In this document: piece after piece, positions 24,191-36,804 of the stretch
How the letters are laid out: every line of letters starts with the position of its first letter
How positions within the stretch are numbered: the stretch's first letter is position 1
NCBI GenBank assembly: GCA_002150815.3
Contig: NDFF03000030.1
Span: forward strand, 301,742 to 365,741
DNA length: 64,000 nt
From: Grammothele lineata
Lineage: Eukaryota > Basidiomycota > Agaricomycetes > Polyporales > Polyporaceae
Direction of reading: 5' to 3'
Made by a program: the position numbers and the translations under genes
The notes under the pieces: model-generated
The model's database searches: none
The model's input: only the letters and a program-made list of their open reading frames with translations
Told to the model about the DNA's origin: nothing

Positions 24191-27100
24191 CTATACATCA
24201 CCGGTGTCACCATCAGCCTCCTCCCACTCAGCGTCCATGCACTCTCCCGAGCCTTCATGGTTGGGTATGATTCGGAGGCGGTTAAGGCTGGCATCGAACA
24301 GGGCATTCGCCGTCTCCCCGTCGAGGACGCGCTCAGAAATAATCATCTTCGACAGCGGATTCAACAACTCCTGCTGGATAGCACGGTTGAGCGGTCGTGC
24401 GCCGTACTCAGGCGAGTACCCAATGACCATCAGGTGGTTCTTCGCGGCATCGTCGAGCTGGAGCTTGATTCTCCGGCTCGCAAGCCGCTCCTGCACCTCC
24501 CGGATCCGGATGTCAACGATCTTGAGCATATTCTGACGGGACAGGGTGCGGAAGATGATGATATCGTCGATGCGGTTGAGAAACTCGGGCGAGAAGTGTC
24601 TGCAGATGTCACCCATGACGAGCTCACGGGCCTGGGGCTTGATCGCGCCTTCGCCCATCCCGTTGAGGAAGTGCGCGCCAAGGTTGCTCGTCATGATGAT
24701 GATCGTGTGTCGGAAGTTGACGACGCAGCCTTGGCCGTCGGTCAACCTTCCATCGTCGAGGACCTGAAGGAAGAGCTGGTAAAACTCCTTCGAGGCCTTC
24801 TCAATCTCGTCAATGAGGACGATTGAATACGGCTTCTCACGAATGTATTCAGTGAGCTGACCGCCATGGCTATAGCCGACATAACCCGGGGGAGAGCCGA
24901 TGAGACGAGCAATCGAATGCTTCTCGGAGTACTCAGAGCCGTCGATACGAATCATCGCATCCGGCGAGTCAAAGAGGAGCGTTGCGAGCTACACAGGTGG
25001 TGCTGAGTAAACCGTTTCACTATACCATATGCCAGCTGACATTACTCACTGTCTTGCTCATGAGAGTCTTACCGGTACCCGATGGACCAGCGAACAAGAA
25101 GCTTGCAACGGGGCGGTTTGCATTGTTCAGACCAGAGCGGCTGATACGAATTGCATTGGCAACTACTTTGACCGCCTCTGGCTGGCCAACGACGTTCCTC
25201 ACGAGAATGTTCTCCATGTTAAGTAATTTATCCTTCTCTGAGCGCATCACCCGTGTCACGGGGATGTTCGTTAATCTTGCAATGATCTCCGCGATGTGGT
25301 CGGGGCTAATCGTGTCTGCACTGGCATCACAACTGCGAGCGGCTTCTTCCTCGTTCTTTTTGGCTTCGAGCTGCGCAAGTTTGCTCGTGAGTACGGAGAT
25401 GGAATGATGTTTCAGCTCCAACGTTGTGGTAAGATCCTCGCGGAGCTCAGCTTCGTGTATCTCGGTCCTGAGGTCGTCGAGGCGCCGGCGGATGCTGTTG
25501 ATCTCGTCTTCGCGCTGCTTCTTGACAAGGTACGCCGCTTGGAGGAGTTGAAGCTGATCGTCGAGATCGGAAGCGGTATTGCGGGCCACGACGAGGCGCT
25601 GCGTTGAATTTTCGTCGTTCTTTCCCTCAAGGCAAGTGATCTCGAGGTTGAGCTCAAGCTTGCGACACTGTAGCTGATCGACAGATTCGGGCGCAGTTTC
25701 ACGAGCTGCTTGTACACTGGTCACAATCTGTTAGCTCTCAAGCAAAACAGATCATCTAAAGAAAGGAGTTATATACTTAGCGCAGGCTTCTTCCACTAAG
25801 TCAAGAGCGGAGTCAGGAAGACACCTTGCCGCGAAGTGTTTGTGTGAGAGCGTCGCCGCAGCGGTAAGGGCTTCGTCACTGATGCGGACACCATGATATA
25901 CTTCGTACTTCTTCTGTCTACCACGAAGGATTGAAATCGTACTGGAAACGGATAGTTCCTTCAGGAGCACCTTATCAAAGCGACGCCGGAGCTCGGGGTC
26001 TCCCTCGGTGTACTTGCGGTACTCTGAGAGTGTAGTCGCACTGATGCAGCGAATCTTGCCACGAGCAACAAATGGTTTAAACTCGCAAGTGATGTCTTCA
26101 ATATCTTCACCTACTATGACGCGGTGGATATCGTCAATGAAGAGAATGAAACTAGGGCCGTCTTGCTGATCAGCCTTCTCGACTTCGCCGAGAACGGAAT
26201 TGATGCGATCGTAATACTGGTCCTGTTTCCTGGCTCCCATCATCAGTGCACACATATCAAGGGCGCAAAGACGCGCGCCGATGAATGCGCAGGGGACATT
26301 GCCGCTGGAAATGCGTTGCGCGAGACCCGTAGTGACGGCGGACCTGCCAACACCAGGCTCTCCAATGAGGGCAGCATTGTTCTTTTCCCTATAAGGCGCC
26401 CAACATCAGCCCCAACCATGGAAGCTAAGTCGAGAGCTGTGACTGGACCTTCTACAGAGGATGCTGAGGACGCGACGGATTTCGTCATCGCGACCAATCG
26501 CGGGATCAAGGTCTCCCCTTTCAGCGAGCGCAGTGAGGTCGATTGTGTACTTTCTCAAGGCATCAAACCACTCTCCACCGTTCGCACTTTTGATTCGGCG
26601 GTGGCCACGGAATTGGTGAATGACTGTCTTGAGAGCTTCCTCCATGAGACCTCCCGCCCTCAGCACAGTTGAGATAGAAGGTTCCTTAATGAGGGATAAA
26701 AGAACATGATGCCGTGCAACGTAGAGGTCGCACATAGTTCGGCATTGTGACTTGGCGTCATCGAGGAGCGCGGTAGTGGTAGGGGCATATGGGATTTTAG
26801 CATACGGAAGACTCGGAGGCGAGGGCCAGGGGTTGTCTATCCCAGAAATAAGCTCTTGGATACCACGACGTACGACGTCCTATGAGAGATTGTCAAGATA
26901 GTGTTGTGTGTACGACAAAACAAAACAACGCACGATATCACCACCGGCCTTCTTGATGATCGAGCTAAAAAGGGAGTTCCCGGACGAAAAGGATTCTCCA
27001 TCAACATTCTCTTGGCCCTCATTCAAGAAAGACAAGGCGATATGAGCAGGATGTACTACATACGCAGCAGGTCAGCGGATTACTTTCAAATTCACCAGGA

Positions 27101-27192
27101 CTGAGACCGACCTTCCGCGTTCGGATAGTCTCTAGCGAGCCGAGCGGCCGCTGAGAGCAACTCCTCTGTCTTATCGGTCAATGTTAACATGG
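24191..27192 (-). CDS. HSP104/ClpB-type disaggregase paralogue with degenerate first ATPase domain
   Basis: This is an AAA+ chaperone of the HSP104/ClpB family (about 900 residues, near the usual length). These proteins extract polypeptides from aggregates as hexamers. The start at 27192 (MLTLTDKTEELLSAAARLAR) has no mitochondrial leader, so a cytosolic location is likely. About six exons follow: the Clp N-domain (VHPAHIALSFLNEG), NBD1, a coiled-coil M-domain (LQAAYLVKKQREDEINSI), then NBD2 ending at 24191. NBD2 looks intact: Walker A GPSGTGKT, pore loop GSPPGYVGY, Walker B VLIDEIEKA. NBD1 is unusual: Walker A reads GEPGVGRSAV (lysine to arginine, threonine to serine), Walker B reads FIDDIH (E to D), and the KYRG pore loop is replaced by GARKQDQYYDR. 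The frame is otherwise open, so I call it a divergent paralogue and not a pseudogene. Confidence 0.85.
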
Positions 27193-28199
27193 TCTAAGCC
27201 ACTGGCAATGAGGGATGATGGGAAAGACAGTAAGTGAAAACAGAGGTGTCTGGGAGTAGAGAGATCTCAGGCTGGTATGTCGTTGTAGGACGAAGACGTG
27301 GGCAAGGGGCTGTCCACAGTGGCGGCGTAACTCGCGGGATAGCATCTTATCATGACCTGCCACCAGAATCAGCCAGAAACTTCTCGATTGCCAGACACAC
27401 GCCTGAGCCTGCAGGCAGGAAGCCTAGGACGACCGGGCCAGTGTGGGCGTTGTCGGGCTTGGATATGAAGCGGCGTTCAAGCTCGAATGTATGTTGATAG
27501 CATACATCTCCGAGCTCTCGGAGTACCGATAATCATGTCGGGCCGGAGACCGATCAGAGATGCAATTCATCAGGTCACTACACTGGGTGAATCGATCTAT
27601 GGAAGCCATATAGAATGCGCAACTTAGGAGTCACTAGAATACAGTAGTGTGAGGTAATGGGATCGCCGATTGAAACTCGTGGTGACATTTATCGACACTG
27701 GTAAATGCCAGCGCGCTCCGAGAGTAAAAGTCGAAGCAGACCAGCGGAGATCACGAATAATCAGACAACAGAAGTTAATACAGAATGAGTATCTGCAGAT
27801 ATGTGCAGGTTCCAGCAGGGATGCAGGTAAAAGCAGATCAATGACAGACACAGCAGAGGGACGCGTACACAACCTCCGAGTCGCCACAGTGTACGCGTCT
27901 TGAAGCTCGAAGTTTGAATGACAAGTACATTGATGACGTCATGAAGTCACCGGGCCGGCAAGCCGCCGCAAGCCGTTGCCTTCGTCAAGGTCCACGCGCT
28001 TTCTTCTTCCGCACGCTCTGCGCTGCCAGGCTGCATCCCCGACGCTACACTCTCATGCGGTGAAACTACTGCTATACCTGTTTCCTCTCACTTCTCCTCT
28101 ATCTTGGAAATCTGTCTGGTCTTCTCCGAGTCGTCTCCGCATACATCCGCACTTTGTTCGCACTCGCCGCCAAGCCACCACGCCACAGGAGCATCTTCC
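27193..28199. other. No gene recognised
   Basis: Upstream flank of the HSP104-like gene. Short frames only, with no recognised domain. Confidence 0.4.
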
Positions 28200-29450
28200 T
28201 GATTCACGTACAACATCGATGTGAACGCGGCTTCGATGTGAAAACACAGTGCCCCTTCGAAACGAAGAGCATGGAACAACGCTTGCGATCTCTCGTTAAG
28301 CCTGACGAAGGTGCACATTGGGTGCACAAGATATGGTGTGAGGAGGAGCCCAGAAGGTGTTATCCGGGGGTGGGCCGGGCATTGAAGGAGACAGGGAGAC
28401 GTTATGAGGTTAAGGTGTACGTATCATCAGCTCCCCATACCGATATAAGCTAATGCTAGCAATACCATTACTGTTGAACTACTCAAACCCGCGCTGGCTC
28501 ATAGCCTGTTGCATGCGTCTGTCGCCACGCACCGACGTGGTCTGAGCCTCTGTGATGCACGTAGTGGTTGAACCTTGCGCTGCATCCGATTAAGAAGGTC
28601 TACGTCGGCACACCAAACGCAGGACGAACTACCGTTCTCCGAGCTCTACGCCCAAGTCTGTGACCATCCTACCAGTGAGTAGTCTTCCTCCAGCTTTGAC
28701 CCTCGGGATACGTTGGCATTTCCACCTAGAGCCTCGACGTGACACAAGCTGTCAAAGACATTTTCTCATTCGTTGATCACTCTCGCCTTGTTCGTGATGT
28801 CCTACTCCTTGTCCGTTCTCCGCGAAGGCCTCACAGTGGCAGTCTTGGAATTCAGCCGTGATATCGATGGATCTAGCTGACGAGAACTGAACCAGATTGG
28901 CTGCGACCACGCAAACTGCATCCGCTCCGGGAATGCAAGATCTTCGCGTCTGTATCCTCGCTCCTCCTAGTCTGTTCAACACGCCCTTCGTACGCAAGTT
29001 CTACGCCCAGACCGAGTAAGTCAATGCCTTCCTTCACGTCGATCGCGAGAGACGCCTACTCTCTGACAAGTTCACTGTTCCTTGAAGGCCCCACCCAACC
29101 AAAATCCTCATTGAAGCAGTCTTTTACTCGCTCCAGAGCGATGCGAGCAACTAGATGCCATCCACATATTACGACTGACCCCCGAACCAGACTTACAGCC
29201 GGACAATCATTCTACGTACACTCCGTCCCAGTGTCGAATAGGTCGGCGGGTCTGCAACGTGATTCTGCGTGCCCCACACTGGCCGTCGCGCCAGGCGGCA
29301 CTCTGCGGACGACATCGCGAGCGGAGTGATTGAGCATTTGGGGAGCACGCTGGATATCCGAGGATGGCGGTCGACGCGACGATTGCGGTTGCGAGCCATT
29401 ACCCGGGGGAAAAGATGCGCAGGAACAGGCCTAGCACGCCCACGGCGCAC
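28200..29450 (+). pseudogene. Possible fourth decayed member of the 13-24 kb family (copy D)
   Basis: A segment near 29095-29155 encodes KILIEAVFYSLQSDASN, resembling SFIEVLFDSLSSDETD of copy C. A preceding segment (about 28935-29015) reads LRVCILAPPSLFNTPFVRKF and ends before a GT donor. No continuous gene can be built. This link rests on one short motif and is weak. Confidence 0.25.
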
Positions 29451-32400
29451 GTTACGAGGTTCCTCCCGACGAGGCCGACCTCGCCTATGCCGCAGCAGAG
29501 TGGGTAGTACGTCGTCTCCCGCACGCTATCCTTGATCGCGACATGTCCGCCCTCATATGTTTCCCCAGTTACAGGTGTGTTCGTGATACATACCCACGCA
29601 CTCATGTTCTCGACCACGCCCTCATGTTCTCGACCACGCCCTCGCTCTCGTCGACGTCCGGGTCTTGTAAGAGGCCACATACAAGACGTTATCTCCATCT
29701 GCCCGTCGTAAAGCTGTCGACGTACCTTACCCCGTTGTCCAAGTAGATCCCAATCTATTGCTGGTAAGCTTGAGCTTCTTTTATTGAAAGGGATCTCATC
29801 AAGACGTCTTAACTTACAAAAACCGAGAAAGGAGCTGTGCCGTGTCGTCGCTTCTGCGCTGCTAAGTGCGTTGTGCGGGCCGCCCGGAAGATGAGGTCCA
29901 CTGAACATCGCCTGGCGTGCAGAGAGAAGAGAGCTGAACTGTAGTAGGTTTGCGGTATAGACACCGATGCTCACGACGGCTGCAGCGTGTGACAGCGACA
30001 GTTCAAGGGAAGCTCACTGGAATCCGGAGACGTCGTCACTGGAAGAATCTGGTCCCGTGTAGCTGGAAACTGGCGGCGCCTGGAGAAGTGGTCATTGGGG
30101 AAACCATGGGAGAAGTCGTGTAGAGACCTAGCTGCAGGATTTGTATCTAGACAGGGTCGATAGAACAAGTGCAGCGCTTGAAGATTGACTCGAACGTGCC
30201 ACCTCACGACGAGACGGTCTTGCGTGGTAAGTCAGGGCGCGCGGGCCGGCCGGACCGTCTACCGTCCCGCTGACGGTCTTCGCTGTCACCGGATAGCCGG
30301 ACTCCGTCCTCCTAACGGCCCTTACCTTAGTCTCTGCAGTCTGCACATAGCCTTACCCCCAAAGTTACACTGTAGCATCATCCTCCGTCTTCGAACGCTC
30401 AGATGTCTCGAGGTTCGTCCGACCCGCCAACGACGTTGCTTCCACCATCGAACCAGCACCGGCTGCGATAGAAACACAACTTCTATCAAGGAAGTTTTTA
30501 CATCATCGTGAAAGCCGCCCCTAGGCAAGATGTCCCAGCTCGAGGATGAATTCGCTGCTTCTATCTAGGAGAAGGGAGAAGGACGGCACTGACGGGGAGA
30601 GCGCAGTTGATGTGGTATGCGAAGGACATGAAAGAGAGAAGGCCAAGGGGTTCATCCAGTACGTATCACGGACCTGACACGTTCTATCCAGTTGACCGCA
30701 GCGTCTTTGTTTCCCCATCGCTCAGATGTTCGAGCGTGCCGCGCATTGACAAGCTCAGAACCCTCCATCTGCGCTTGGGGCCCACATCATCGTCGAACGA
30801 TGCGCCTGCCGCTACACCGTGCTTCCGCGACGCGTTGTATGATCCCCTGAACAGAACACCATGGCTCCAACGCCCAAGGTGTGAACTGTGAGGACGTCAC
30901 ACGAGCGGGCGTCTCACGCGATACGGGCGATCGTGTCCGTAGCAATTCCTGGTCAGTGGTATGTGATCAGATCTCCTTTCGTGCTTTCCAGATCAGTTAG
31001 ACTGGGATCACAGCCTTTAGCACGGTGGGCGTTGTTGATACGCCTGCTACGGTCGATCGATAATGTTCGTCGTGGTTGCGAAGGTCCGTCTGCATGCTCT
31101 TTCCGTGGAATCCTGCAGGGGATAGCGAAAATCGTGTAACAATCTCATTGCATGTGCTCTGTGGCCGAACTGACTCGACCCCTGTAACAGTGCGTTGTAC
31201 TACATCTTCTAGGCTGCTACAAGTCCCGCATATCTAAATGGATACATCGATCGCATGCAAGATGCGAACGCGGGTTCTAGCACACGATATTCCTTCAGGC
31301 CCTGTGTGGTTGAAGGCTACGCTGAAGGTACGTCGGCATCTAAGTATGTCATCTCCGACGTAGCTGAGGATGGCGACTATCTCAGCTGACGCCTTGGATG
31401 GGGTTCATCGGATGTGAGAAGCACTCCGAATGACTTCTGTTACCCATTCTTCGCTTCCGTCACCAGGGTTGTGTCGAACGACGTCCTGTTCATCATGTGA
31501 TTTGCGCGTGAGGTCCGTGTCGATGTCACCATCAACATGCCTACACATAAATCAATCCTTTTCCCTGCGCTCGTGGCAGGCCCCGGCTGCACCGGACCTC
31601 TGCTCCGCGTGTGTTTCCCCGTTCATACAAGGATTGCAAGTACCTGTACGCGACAAGGTACACGTCTTCTCCAGAGTGTAGTTCTCTTCTCTACGGTACG
31701 TCCCACCCTTCTTAATCAGTAGATGTAATCGTGGTGATATACCTACTGAAACCTACCCGTAGTTACTCTTACTTTCTTGGCGCTTTTCGGACACCCTCAC
31801 GCGGATAAACAACATAAATCGATGGTAATTCTCGCCTTATGGCTGTTGGTACAATTTTCGTGCTTCGTTCTGCACCTGGCCCGCTTCTAGATACTTCGTA
31901 TTATGTCGTCTTGAATTACTTGTACGCTTTGTACGTATCACTACGTTTTCTTCATCAGATCCGCTTAATAACCCGTGTTCAGCCCACAATTTCTTGTCTG
32001 ACGTACTGCGCCTTTCTTGAGCTTGCTCGGAAATTTGGTTTACCGTCTTAGCTCGGCCATCATGCAGATGTCGTGTCTTTTGAGAGAACCACACATTCAG
32101 ACAAGGATTCCCTCCACTAGTGCACCCGATGGCCGGATAGGTCATGTGTCACGCAGAAATGCGTTTCATGTTTGCAAACGCCCCTCAATCATAAGTGAGT
32201 TGTACGGATATGAGCCTTTTTTTCCTTCCCTTGGCGTGTTATGATATTGGCAATAGTCCGCTCGTGCGCCCTCTTCCTGCGGCCTGGTTGCTGTCGATAC
32301 GAACTGACAATCAATTGTACCAGAGCTCCGCTCACAGATAATCTCAGTTTCAATTCGCTATGATCGTCCCGTGTTGTATGTAGTAGGCCAGAAATACGGC

Positions 32401-32868
32401 GCGCAAATCAGGATCACAGTTCGGGCGGGGATTCTGACAGACGTCCCCGCTAAATATACCGCCGGGCCTAACGTCTTTCTTGTTCATCGACGTCCTACAT
32501 CAAAAATATCTCCAGTGAGACCTCAACAGACGATACTTTACAACCGAGCCTCAAAGGCTCCTGCCTCATCGTTATAGGTGTATCGTGAGTCTCTTCCACG
32601 CTGAGAAGCATCCACGTTATCTCACGAGCGACACAAGCTTCCTCCGGTATCCCAAGAAGTATAAACTAGAGATCAGAAATTATGAGAGCGAGCTGATACT
32701 AATAGAATCAATCAGAACTGTACGTTCTGACGTTGCCTCTAGTTTTCTGTTGGGCACTACGATCCATCCGACACTCAGAGCTAATATGATCGCTTCACAT
32801 AAGATGAGTCTTCACGCCTGTCTCAATTCCTATAACCATCCCTTTCATATCATAAGAACATATCTCAT
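29451..32868. other. Gene-poor stretch, nothing recognised
   Basis: Frames are under about 190 codons and none shows a known domain. One 20-bp direct repeat (CCCTCATGTTCTCGACCACG, twice in tandem) lies near 29600-29640. The 191-codon minus frame at 29399-29974 has no recognisable features. Confidence 0.4.
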
Positions 32869-33024
32869 ATTAGGTGGTAAAGCAGGGAAGGGGCCACCCC
32901 TGACCTTCCCGGGGGGCAACCCCTGGGTACCACCCAGCGCGTCCACTGTCTGCTCTATATGCCTCGAGAGGCCGGTACAGACAGGGACAAAGAGCACCCC
33001 ACCAAAAAAAAGAACATATCTCAT
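32854..33024. repeat. 15-bp target site duplication around the SINE-like insert
   Basis: Identical 15-mers at 32854-32868 and 33010-33024 flank the insert. Removing the insert and one copy restores a continuous sequence. Confidence 0.75.
32869..33009 (+). mobile_element. SINE-like retroposon, 141 bp with poly(A) tail
   Basis: The 15-mer AAGAACATATCTCAT occurs at 32854-32868 and again at 33010-33024, flanking a 141-bp GC-rich insert that ends in a run of about eight A residues. A 15-bp target duplication plus a 3' A-tract is the mark of LINE-type retroposition of an RNA. The insert can fold (GGAAGG near its start pairs with CCTTCC, and other GGGG/CCCC stems follow), so the source may be a structured RNA. 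I do not recognise the parent RNA and see no convincing polymerase III B box. Confidence 0.7.
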
Positions 33025-33378
33025 CTCAGAGTACAACTAACGTCGAATGAATAGCTTCACGAAGGTTGGCGGGGAGTGGTACGGGAACATGCTGTCCTGA
33101 GAAGCAGGATCATCTCAACGCGCTACATAAAACGCTGTTGGACGTTCCAGGAGTCTGGAGAGCGACGCTCTTGCATCATTGTAGGTGATCCAGCTCATAG
33201 CTACATCTATCAGTATAATTTTGACGGATGAGCTTCGCTGCATTCTGATAGATGTCAGCACGACTTCCTAGCAGCTGCACGGTCACGGTACCGTTATATT
33301 CTCCGACGTGCCTATATTTTAACCCATGCCCTGCCCGCCTGGGCAGAGTGAGAGCCTCGCGCCACCCTGCATACTCAC

Positions 33379-34780
33379 ATGGATAGTGCCATCTGTACTC
33401 CCAGCGCAAACAACACCTGCTTCGACGATCAAAACCCCGCAATATTATACACAGGCTCATGGAAGCTTGTGAAGGATACTGAGACTGTATCATCATACTA
33501 TAACCATACAGGGATGCTGACGGAGGCGACGAGCACCACGATACTCGTCTTCACTGGTGCTTTTTTTATTCGTCTCCTTAAATGTGCATAGACTGAGATT
33601 GTTCCAAAAGGGGACATGGTTGTAGTATACGGTTATTACGACACTCCTGGAGAGGACAGTTCCACCTCTCCTAGCGTATCATTCACCATCGACGATGGAG
33701 AGGAAGCCAAAGTCACCACGTCTCGAATATCCACTCAAGATCTCCTTCCAATTTCCCTTTATATATCTCCCTCGCTGCCCCCGGGGCAACACAAGCTCAA
33801 GATTAACAACCATGGGGAAGGCCAACTGATGTTGGATGCGATTGGAGTAAGAAAGGATGCCGTTTCCAATAGTATGTGGTCATCATATGCTCTTCTGTCA
33901 CCTTCCTAATGGTACCTAGACATAACTATTCCGAAGACGTCATCCGCAAGCACTACAACGTCGAAGATGATGTCTGCCTCTTCGGCTCTCTTCAGTACCC
34001 CCAGTGAGACTCCTAGGCCCCAGCCGACTAGTTCCGCACCACCAATCGTTGATTGTACGCCCCATATCCAATCCTGGCTGCATATTCTGAGTCTCATTAT
34101 ATCTCAACATAGCTACAACTTCCACAACGGATAGCCACATCTATGCAACGACAGCCTTTGTGTCAACAATCCAGACCACTAACTCCGCCGGAAGATCCAC
34201 CACGATTATCGTCACCACAACACATCTTGTTACCTCAACGATTTTATCAATGGCAGCATCTGCATCCGTATCTGATACGAGTCATGGAAAGAATAACGTG
34301 GGTATTATTGTAGGCGCAGCTCTAGGAGCAGCATTCCTTAGCGCATTTTGTGGGATTATCGTGTTCGTCTGCAAGAAACGAAGGCTTTCAGCATCGCGCG
34401 GAGTCGCGGAGACAGCCTTAGGTCAGTGTTTTTTGATTTTCTACCTTCATTTTCCACAAAGCTGCGATTATTCACCACGTATCTCTGATCTAGAGCCTAT
34501 GCAACCATCACTGTTGTCCACATGCAATACTTCTCCTAGAAAGCAAGATAATCTGCAAGTCTCGCAAATACGCTCTCCAGAGCAGCCCCAAAGTCGGTCT
34601 ATATTTTCAAGAGAGACGTCTTCCCAGCTAGAAGGTCATCCGGAGCTAGTACTGGAATCTGAGACCCTATCTGTAGCCGCAGTCGTCGAGGAAGACGGAG
34701 GAGTGAGGCTCGCTGGAGGGCCGCCGGAGACAGACTCTCTCACCCGTTCAACACTTCCCCCGCCATACGATCAGTATTAA
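33379..34780 (+). CDS. Single-pass membrane protein with extracellular beta-domain
   Basis: This resembles the large agaricomycete class of surface proteins with an N-terminal galactose-binding-like or carbohydrate-recognition-like domain, a Ser/Thr-rich stalk, one helix and a cytoplasmic tail. Exon segments give PAILYTGSWKLVKDTETVSS, then GDMVVVYGYYDT and LPPGQHKLKINNHGEGQLML with DAIGV. A stalk rich in S and T follows, then the helix VGIIVGAALGAAFLSAFCGI with CKKRR after it, and a tail ending LPPPYDQY. The stop is at 34780. The intron near 33550-33595 does not resolve cleanly: the clean-looking donor at 33553 leads out of frame, while a GTCTTC donor keeps frame. The start is therefore uncertain and a frameshift is possible. 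No signal peptide was identified. Function unknown. Confidence 0.6.
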
Positions 34781-35416
34781 GTATAACATTGTTGTTAGTT
34801 TCAAGCTCCACTGCACCCTTCGAGAGTTGTGTCCACATAACATCTAGATCTGAGGTGCACTCGCAATGTTTGTTATTCGTATCGTGGAGTCCTCTACATT
34901 ATACCAGGATCAAGCTCTCCTTCTGAGGACGTTTCCTCAGACACAATGCTTTGACGCAGAGGCGTGACACGTACTCTCTCCTGCGACCAAAGTTTCTGAC
35001 GCCTCGTCGATGATGTGGGAGATGAAAGAACTTGCCACTCATGGCTTGTCTACAGACGCCGACGTTGAAGTCATCGTGACCTCGCTCCTATTGTCGGCTC
35101 TCGGTTCTTGGGCCGACTTCCCGCACCGGTATGAAAACGCTCCCCGCTTTAGCTCCCGCGCAACTCTAAATGCACAGGTAGGTTCTCAGGTTAGTCAACA
35201 TGATACATACTGCTGACGTGGAACAGCCGCACTTTTCGTGGGAGACTGCTATGCAATCCGTCGAGCGACAATGAGGGCGCGCCGTAACTTCCACCGCCTG
35301 GATATAAGACCTGTGATCGCGCCCTACAGTGATTCCCCCAGGTCCTACCGCATTCGCGCTCCCCTTTGCTTTTTACTACTACTTCTTCCGAAAGACGAGC
35401 TCTTTCTTCTCTCAAG
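34781..35416. other. No gene recognised
   Basis: Intergenic between two plus-strand genes. It presumably carries the promoter of the intradiol dioxygenase gene. Confidence 0.4.
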
Positions 35417-36409
35417 ATGGCTCCTACCGGCCTCGACTCTGCATGGGCGCCGCTTGTTCATACGGGCAAGATCTGGCAACTAATGAACCATCTCCGTTCG
35501 CTGGTCTGGGTTCAGCTCACACACGACAATCCGCTCGCATGGAAGCTTGGGTTTATTGGTGGTCGAGAGCATGAGGACATAGAAGGTGAGCACACCTTGC
35601 ACTCTTCTCTCGTGTCCATGGACTATCAGCTTCCGACGAACGCGGAGTACGGACCATTGACTTCCTGACGCAGGCCCCCTCTACATCTATGGCTCGCCGT
35701 CTCGCCAGATCGAAGACGGTAAGGCAGTGCTGGCGCCACCTGAGATCTTGAGGGGTGGGTATGCATCATTCTTCTATCTGTCTCAGGGCGCACTAATCCC
35801 TTCCCGTGCACATATCCGCAGAGGGCCACGTATATCTCTGGCTCCTTGAGTTCAAGGATCCCAAAGGTGACCCGCTGCCGTTCGCTGAGGTCGATCTGTG
35901 GCAGACGGATGCCAAGGGGGGTTACTACGTTCAAACATACAACCTCCGCGGAAAGGCCAAGGCAGACGCTCGGGGGCGCCTGGAAGTGCTCACTGTCCGC
36001 CCCGGCGAGTACGCTGGTAGGAATGTTGGGCACATCCACGTCATCCTTTCCGGCACGGTAAACGGGAAGCACAAGACACTCACATCTCAAGCATACGTGT
36101 GCCCGGGCAACGACCCGAAGATGATGGACCACGACATGTGAGTACCTGAGGACGTGCACGTGAGTGGGAGCTAGCTCATCCGTCCTTCATCTTCGCAGCG
36201 CGAACTTCTGGCGCCCGCGTCCGGATCACAACGTCTCGAAGTCGTGGACCGTCGGCACGGCAAACAGGGGGTATTACGAGCTACCCGAGCTTCCAGAGGA
36301 CGACCGTGATGCGTTGAATAGCGTGGCTGGGTGGAACGCGAAGCTCAAGGAGCGTGGAATTGACACGGAGGTCGTCGCTGTGGGCCGTCATACCCTCAAG
36401 CTGACCTGA
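35417..36409 (+). CDS. Intradiol ring-cleavage dioxygenase-like protein
   Basis: Intradiol dioxygenases open catechol-type rings between the two hydroxyls using a non-haem Fe(III). Four exons join to about 260 residues: 35417 (MAPTGLDSAWAPLV), a short second exon (PLYIYGSPSRQIEDGKAVLA), a core third exon (about 35821-36138) and a last exon ending at 36409. The core exon has the family pattern: HVYLWLLEFKDPKGDPLPFA, DLWQTDAKGGYY (tyrosine ligand region), RLEVLTVRPGEYAGRNVGHI then HV, giving the HxH ligand pair. The GTGAGT donor after HD and the CGCAG acceptor before CGCGAAC join in frame. There is no secretion signal, so a cytosolic role is likely. It lies just outside the UbiA/P450 group, and membership in that group is uncertain. 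Confidence 0.82.
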
Positions 36410-36804
36410 GTCTTCGTCGTGCTTTCGGGTTATTACCTACTGCTGTGCTGTAGTCCGTCTGATCCTCTTCCTTCTTGACGCTTCCGCGTTTGTACGCTAC
36501 ATTCATCGGTGTAAGCGGTTGTTCTCGACGACCTCAGCAATGACGTCATGTATAATAGTCACTCTCACCACATCCTATCGATCTTAGTGGACGATCATCG
36601 CGCAGTACTTTGTGCATCACGCATGAGCTCAGAAACCTAGTCCATGGATAACTGGAGGGTGACTGTGTGTAAGGTATTCGAGGTCCACTATGAACCCCTT
36701 CGGACAACACACGATGTGAGATGGTGCAACTGTGAACCCGATTACGTGTACAACTCACCACTGCAGTAATGGTACTACGGGATGCACAAGACCTAGAGAA
36801 AGCC

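Noticed and set aside
23722..24306. 194-codon minus-strand frame between the decayed family and HSP104
   Set aside because: No domain. It overlaps the 3' end of the HSP104-like gene in another frame and segments that pair with copy B on the plus strand.
32869..33009. Idea that the SINE-like insert is a hairpin terminator
   Set aside because: The flanking identical 15-mers and the A8 tail fit retroposition. Stems inside are secondary.
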